Below the pieces are notes generated by a model. It searched no databases and was not told the DNA's origin. It saw nothing but the letters and a program-made list of their open reading frames with translations. From assembly GCA_002294005.1 (NCBI GenBank), contig DBEH01000056.1, positions 62,049 through 70,325 of the forward strand: a DNA stretch of 8,277 nt, in the 5' to 3' direction. The translations under genes and the position numbers were made by a program. Every line of letters starts with the position of its first letter. The first letter of the stretch is position 1. This DNA comes from Firmicutes bacterium UBA911. GTDB lineage: Bacteria > Bacillota > Desulfotomaculia > Desulfotomaculales > Desulforudaceae. Of the stretch, positions 5,425 through 8,277 are shown piece by piece.

Positions 5425-6633
5425 CTAGAACAGGCGAACCGGAAGCACCAAGGCCAAGTAGGTATCACGGTCTCCAAGGGGACGGATGATCGCCGGACCG
5501 GCGGGACCGTGAAAGTCCAAAACCACTTGCGTACTTTCAGACCAGCGGAGTGCTTCTTCGAGATACTTAGCGTTGAAACTGATCTCTAACTCCTGGCCGG
5601 TCAGTTCTACCGGCATCTCCTCGTGAATGGAGCCGGCTTCCGATTGAGCGGTTATTTTCAGCACACCCCCCCCTATGTGCAGGTTTATAACTGGTGAGCC
5701 GTCTTGGGCCAGGGTCGCCGCTCTTTCCACCATCTGCAACAAAAGGGGTGCCTCAATCCTGGAAACCCTGGTGTGGTGAGCCTTTGGCATTATTTGCCGG
5801 TAATCGGGGTAAACACCCACAATCAGCCGAGAGAGAATCAGAATCGGGCCGACCGAAAACACTACATAGCTTTCGGTGATCGAGAGTTCAAACAACTCCT
5901 CTTCGGCCTGAAACAGCACCCGAACCAGTTCCCCCAAAGCCCGTCCCGATACAATGCAGGAGGTGGGAAGTGGGTGGTGAGAGGTTAGAGGGAATGGGAC
6001 GGGAAGGGGAGAGGCGTTTGCGTTCTCACTTCCCGCTTCCCACTTCTCACTTCTCACACAGAGACGGTGCGTATCGGTGGCTACGGTTCTGATCTCGCCC
6101 TCGTCTATTTCCAACAAAACGCCCGTGAAAATGGGGCGCAAGTCGTCGGCCCCAACGGCGTAGATCACGCGGCGAAACAAGTTGTGGAAAAGCTTGGAAG
6201 GGGCGGTGATCTCCAGACGGGTCCCGTTTCCGGCGGCACCGGCGCCCTGCCGGTAGGCCGACCGCGGGAACTCGGCGGCGTTAAAGCCGCTTAGCCGCGC
6301 ATAATTGTTGGCGTAGCTCAGTTCCACGGAGTTCCTCTCACTGTCGGCCGTAACTACAACTGGAACGTCGGGCAAGCGGCGCACTATTTCCGCCAATTGC
6401 CGCGCACCAATCACCACTGCTCCGGGATCGGTCACCTGAGCCGGAATGGTCCGCCGAATCGTAAGATCCAAATTGCTGCCGGTCAGTGACACCTGGTCTT
6501 GGCCGCTCACGTTTTGAGCCGCCGCCTCAAAGAGAATCCCCGAAAAAGCCGCAACCGGGCTTTTCTGATTCACCGCACGCACCACGGTGGTGACGCCCGC
6601 CAGGAGGTTTTCGCGTGTGGTTTGGAATTGCAT
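5425..6633 (-). CDS. dnaN: DNA polymerase III beta subunit (sliding clamp), with in-frame repeat insertion
   Basis: Ring-forming clamp that tethers the replicative polymerase and other partners to DNA. The three-domain clamp is recognisable from the N-terminal QTTRENLLAGVTTVVRAV to the C-terminal YLALVLPVRLF. ATDTHRL (185-191) marks the strand lining the partner-binding pocket. The product is 402 residues, against about 366-380 in well-known clamps. The excess is explained by residues 193-225, encoded by an inverted heptad repeat and rich in Ser, Pro, His and Leu; the normal fold resumes at CIVSGRALGELV. The frame is kept, so the gene is probably functional. The ATG at 6633 has only a G-run 11 bases upstream as ribosome binding site. 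The region between it and dnaA holds the putative origin. Confidence 0.97.
   Translation of the reverse strand: MQFQTTRENLLAGVTTVVRAVNQKSPVAAFSGILFEAAAQNVSGQDQVSLTGSNLDLTIRRTIPAQVTDPGAVVIGARQLAEIVRRLPDVPVVVTADSERNSVELSYANNYARLSGFNAAEFPRSAYRQGAGAAGNGTRLEITAPSKLFHNLFRRVIYAVGADDLRPIFTGVLLEIDEGEIRTVATDTHRLCVRSEKWEAGSENANASPLPVPFPLTSHHPLPTSCIVSGRALGELVRVLFQAEEELFELSITESYVVFSVGPILILSRLIVGVYPDYRQIMPKAHHTRVSRIEAPLLLQMVERAATLAQDGSPVINLHIGGGVLKITAQSEAGSIHEEMPVELTGQELEISFNAKYLEEALRWSESTQVVLDFHGPAGPAIIRPLGDRDTYLALVLPVRLF
5963..6057. repeat. palindromic GTGAGAA-type heptad repeat inserted in dnaN
   Basis: The right arm (6023-6057) is five back-to-back 7-mers which, read on the minus strand, are variants of GTGAGAA (GTGAGAA twice, GTGGGAA, GCGGGAA, GTGAGAA). 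The left arm, read on the plus strand, starts with four degenerate units of the same kind (5963-5990: GTGGGAA, GTGGGTG, GTGAGAG, GTTAGAG) and continues purine-rich to about 6014. The spacer is GCGTTTGCG. The arms can pair as an imperfect hairpin. The repeat starts exactly at codon 193 of dnaN and contains no stop in that frame. Its composition is unlike the surrounding coding sequence. Confidence 0.85.
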
Positions 6634-6654
6634 CGGTTTCAGTACCCCCCGTTG

Positions 6655-6677
6655 GGATAAATTTAATGTTGGATTAA
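6655..6677. other. AT-rich candidate DNA unwinding element
   Basis: About 18 of 23 bases are A or T, in contrast to the GC-rich surroundings. It adjoins the trio and lies 21 bases upstream of the dnaN start. Confidence 0.55.
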
Positions 6678-6681
6678 CCAG

Positions 6682-6696
6682 TAGTTCTAGTAGTAG
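6682..6696 (+). promoter_or_regulatory. candidate DnaA-trio element
   Basis: The plus strand reads TAG TTC TAG TAG TAG in triplet register. DnaA-trios are 3'-(G/A)AT-5' repeats, i.e. TAG/TAA read 5' to 3', running away from a DnaA box into the melting region. Here the orientation and position (box on one side, AT-rich DNA on the other) both match. Confidence 0.6.
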
Positions 6697-6709
6697 GTGC
6701 TGGTGATGG

Positions 6710-6718
6710 TGTGCAAAA
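6710..6718 (-). promoter_or_regulatory. DnaA box next to the trio
   Basis: The minus strand reads TTTTGCACA, which fits the relaxed consensus TTWTNCACA. It is separated from the TAG trio by 13 bases of mostly G/C sequence, the placement expected for the box that seeds DnaA loading onto single strand. Confidence 0.55.
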
Positions 6719-6753
6719 TCGCTTCTGACCCGGATGGTCTACCGCCCCGGCGG

Positions 6754-6762
6754 TGTGGACAA
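6754..6762 (-). promoter_or_regulatory. DnaA box in oriC
   Basis: The minus strand reads TTGTCCACA, one mismatch from TTATCCACA. It lies six bases after the dnaA stop and is followed by a GC-rich CGCCGGGGCGG palindrome. Confidence 0.7.
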
Positions 6763-6768
6763 GACTGT

Positions 6769-8106
6769 CTATGGTTTTTGGATAAGCCGGATCAATTCGT
6801 TGATTATTTCCTGGACGTTGGGATCGTTTTGAACTTGCTGATTAATCTTTTCACAGGCGTGCAGGACGGTGGTATGATCCCGCCCTCCGAATTCGTCCCC
6901 AATCTTGGGAAGAGAGAGACTGGTTAGTTCGCGGGTCAGGTACATGGCGATCTGGCGCGGATAGGCGACGCTGCGGGTCCTTTTTTTGGCCTTCAAGTCC
7001 TCAAGCCGCAACTTGTAGTAGCCGGCCACCACTTGCTGAACGAGGGGGCAGGTGATTTGCTTGGGTTGGTGCGGCGGCAGGAGGCCTTTCAAGATCTCGG
7101 CCGCTTTTTCCGGAGACACGGTGGACTGGTTCAGGGAAGCGTGGGCGGACACCCGGATAAAGGCCCCCTCCAGTTCCCGGATGTTGGCTTGAATCCGGTC
7201 GGCGATAAAAAGAATAGTCTCATCGGGAACGAGACCGTTTTCTTCAGACTGAAGCTTTTTGCGGAGAATGGCGATCCGGGTCTCAAGGTCGGGAGGCTGG
7301 ATGTCGGCGATCAATCCCCATTCAAAGCGTGAACGCAGCCTTTCTTCCAACATCGGAATCTCTTTGGGCGGCCGGTCGCTCGAAATTACAATCTGCTTGG
7401 CATCTTCATAAAGGCTGTTGAAAGTGTGGAAAAACTCCTCCTGGGTACGTTCTTTGCCGGCTACGAACTGGATGTCGTCAACCAGCAAAATGTCGGTGTT
7501 GCGGTACTTATTGCGAAACTGTGGGGTTTGGTCGTTTTTGATGGCGTTAATCAGTTCGTTGGTGAAACGCTCGGACGTAACGTATGCCACCCGGTAGCGC
7601 CGGTGATGGCCGAGAATATGATGCCCAACGGCATGCATAAGGTGAGTCTTTCCCAGACCTACACCGCCGTACAAAAATAGCGGGTTATAGGCTTTGACCG
7701 GGGTGTTGGCGACCGCGAACGAAGCGGCGTGGGCGAACCGGTTGCCGTTGCCGACCACAAAAGAGTCAAAGGTGTACTTAGGATTAAGTGCCGAAAGATC
7801 GGCGGGAAACTTATCCAATGGTTTGGCGAGGTATTTCTCCACTTGCGGCACCTCACGCGCTAGCAGAAACTTGATGGCTACTTCGTGTCCGGCCAGGTTT
7901 TCAAAAGAATGCTTGAGCAGGGGAGCGTAGCGTTCGTGCAGCCAATCGCGGGAAAAATGATTGGGTACTTCGATCAACAGGGTGTTATTGTGGTAAGCCG
8001 CGGGACGCAACGGTTTGAGCCAGTAGGTGTAAGACTGCCGGTTCACTGACTTCTCAAGACCCTGCATCAGTTGCTTCCAAATAGACTCTATTTCGGCTGG
8101 AATCAT
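6769..8106 (-). CDS. dnaA: chromosomal replication initiator DnaA
   Basis: AAA+ ATPase that binds DnaA boxes and melts the origin to start chromosome replication. The 445-residue product has the N-terminal domain I (helicase/regulator contact) and a short linker. The AAA+ core follows, with Walker A GGVGLGKT (147-154), Walker B LLVDD (207-211) and NIRELEGA (308-315). The C-terminal DNA-binding domain IV has GGRDHTTVLHA around 407-417. All are intact, and length is normal. The ATG at 8106 is preferred: GGGGAGG lies five bases upstream, while the GTG at 8130 would add eight residues without its own site. It heads the cluster and has a promoter with a nearby DnaA box, consistent with autoregulation. 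A TTTTCCACA-type box also lies inside the gene at 7425-7433. Confidence 0.98.
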   Translation of the reverse strand: MIPAEIESIWKQLMQGLEKSVNRQSYTYWLKPLRPAAYHNNTLLIEVPNHFSRDWLHERYAPLLKHSFENLAGHEVAIKFLLAREVPQVEKYLAKPLDKFPADLSALNPKYTFDSFVVGNGNRFAHAASFAVANTPVKAYNPLFLYGGVGLGKTHLMHAVGHHILGHHRRYRVAYVTSERFTNELINAIKNDQTPQFRNKYRNTDILLVDDIQFVAGKERTQEEFFHTFNSLYEDAKQIVISSDRPPKEIPMLEERLRSRFEWGLIADIQPPDLETRIAILRKKLQSEENGLVPDETILFIADRIQANIRELEGAFIRVSAHASLNQSTVSPEKAAEILKGLLPPHQPKQITCPLVQQVVAGYYKLRLEDLKAKKRTRSVAYPRQIAMYLTRELTSLSLPKIGDEFGGRDHTTVLHACEKINQQVQNDPNVQEIINELIRLIQKP

Positions 8107-8211
8107 AAGGGCCTCCCCAAAAAAACTCACTGGTGCACATCTATCCAGGTAAGTACGTTCAAACGCTCCTGAAGAGTCTAGACCACCCCGAAAACGGTAT
8201 CTTAAAACATG

Positions 8212-8240
8212 AGGATACCAGATTCTTTACGATTTGGCAA
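8212..8240 (-). promoter_or_regulatory. probable sigma-A promoter of dnaA
   Basis: On the minus strand TTGCCA (8240-8235) and TATCCT (8217-8212) are 17 bases apart, with a TGG extending the -10 upstream. This fits a housekeeping promoter with extended -10 (5/6 and 4/6 matches to consensus). It would give a leader of about 100 bases before the dnaA ATG. Confidence 0.55.
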
Positions 8241-8242
8241 CG

Positions 8243-8251
8243 CGTGCAAAA
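8243..8251 (-). promoter_or_regulatory. near-consensus DnaA box upstream of the dnaA promoter
   Basis: The minus strand reads TTTTGCACG, one terminal mismatch from TTWTNCACA, and lies two bases upstream of the -35. DnaA commonly represses its own promoter through such sites. A single imperfect box is weak evidence by itself. Confidence 0.35.
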
Positions 8252-8277
8252 CGCCGGGGTGTACGCACAAAACGGAG

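Larger units (their letters stand above)
6634..6768. other. putative oriC unwinding region between dnaA and dnaN
   Basis: This 135-base gap holds, in order from dnaA towards dnaN, a DnaA box, a GC-rich palindromic stretch, a second box, a TAG-repeat trio and an AT-rich segment. That is the order of the basal unwinding system described for the B. subtilis origin downstream of dnaA. No gene is present. The window ends only 171 bases upstream of dnaA, so a second origin part there may be cut off. Confidence 0.72.

Noticed and set aside
5963..6057. CRISPR-like array
   Set aside because: The units are contiguous 7-mers without spacers and lie inside a coding gene.
6183..6191. DnaA box TTTTCCACA inside dnaN
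   Set aside because: It fits the relaxed consensus but is a single site within conserved coding sequence, so chance is the simpler explanation.

Overview
The window carries the replication-origin gene cluster of a Firmicutes-type bacterium, entirely on the minus strand. From right to left the order is dnaA, dnaN, recF, remB (DUF370) and gyrB. It is followed by a nucleotidyltransferase/HEPN toxin-antitoxin-type pair, a tiny ORF and pyrE (orotate phosphoribosyltransferase). The dnaA-dnaN-recF-remB-gyrB order, the remB gene and the strong GGAGG-type ribosome binding sites point to Bacillota. The moderately high GC content, many TTG/GTG starts and an embedded GTGAGAA-type heptad repeat suggest a Clostridia lineage such as the Desulfotomaculum/Desulforudis group. 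That placement is an inference from memory, not a database result.

Right edge (8107-8277): a dnaA leader with a good sigma-A-like promoter and a near-consensus DnaA box just upstream of its -35. Positions 6634-6768, between dnaA and dnaN, look like the unwinding part of a Bacillus-type oriC. It has two DnaA boxes, then a TAG-repeat DnaA-trio, then an AT-rich stretch directly before dnaN. Together dnaA (initiator), dnaN (sliding clamp), recF (gap and fork repair), gyrB (supercoiling) and remB (small DNA-binding regulator) form a tightly packed, probably co-transcribed unit. It differs from the B. subtilis layout in three ways: the S4-domain gene rlbA/yaaA is missing between dnaN and recF, gyrA does not follow gyrB, and dnaN carries an in-frame palindromic repeat insertion of roughly 20-30 codons next to the clamp's partner-binding pocket.

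Left part (1-2043): where gyrA might be expected there is an MNT nucleotidyltransferase gene overlapping a HEPN gene by four bases (TTGA). Next comes a 24-codon ORF with a perfect AAGGAGGT ribosome binding site, then pyrE. Just past the pyrE stop is a compact run of three same-direction DnaA-box-like 9-mers, one a perfect TTATCCACA. The left edge may hold the start of a secreted or membrane protein gene that runs off the window.

The most notable observations are the repeat inside dnaN, the DnaA-box cluster behind pyrE, the well-formed trio/AT-rich origin and the micro-ORF ahead of pyrE.
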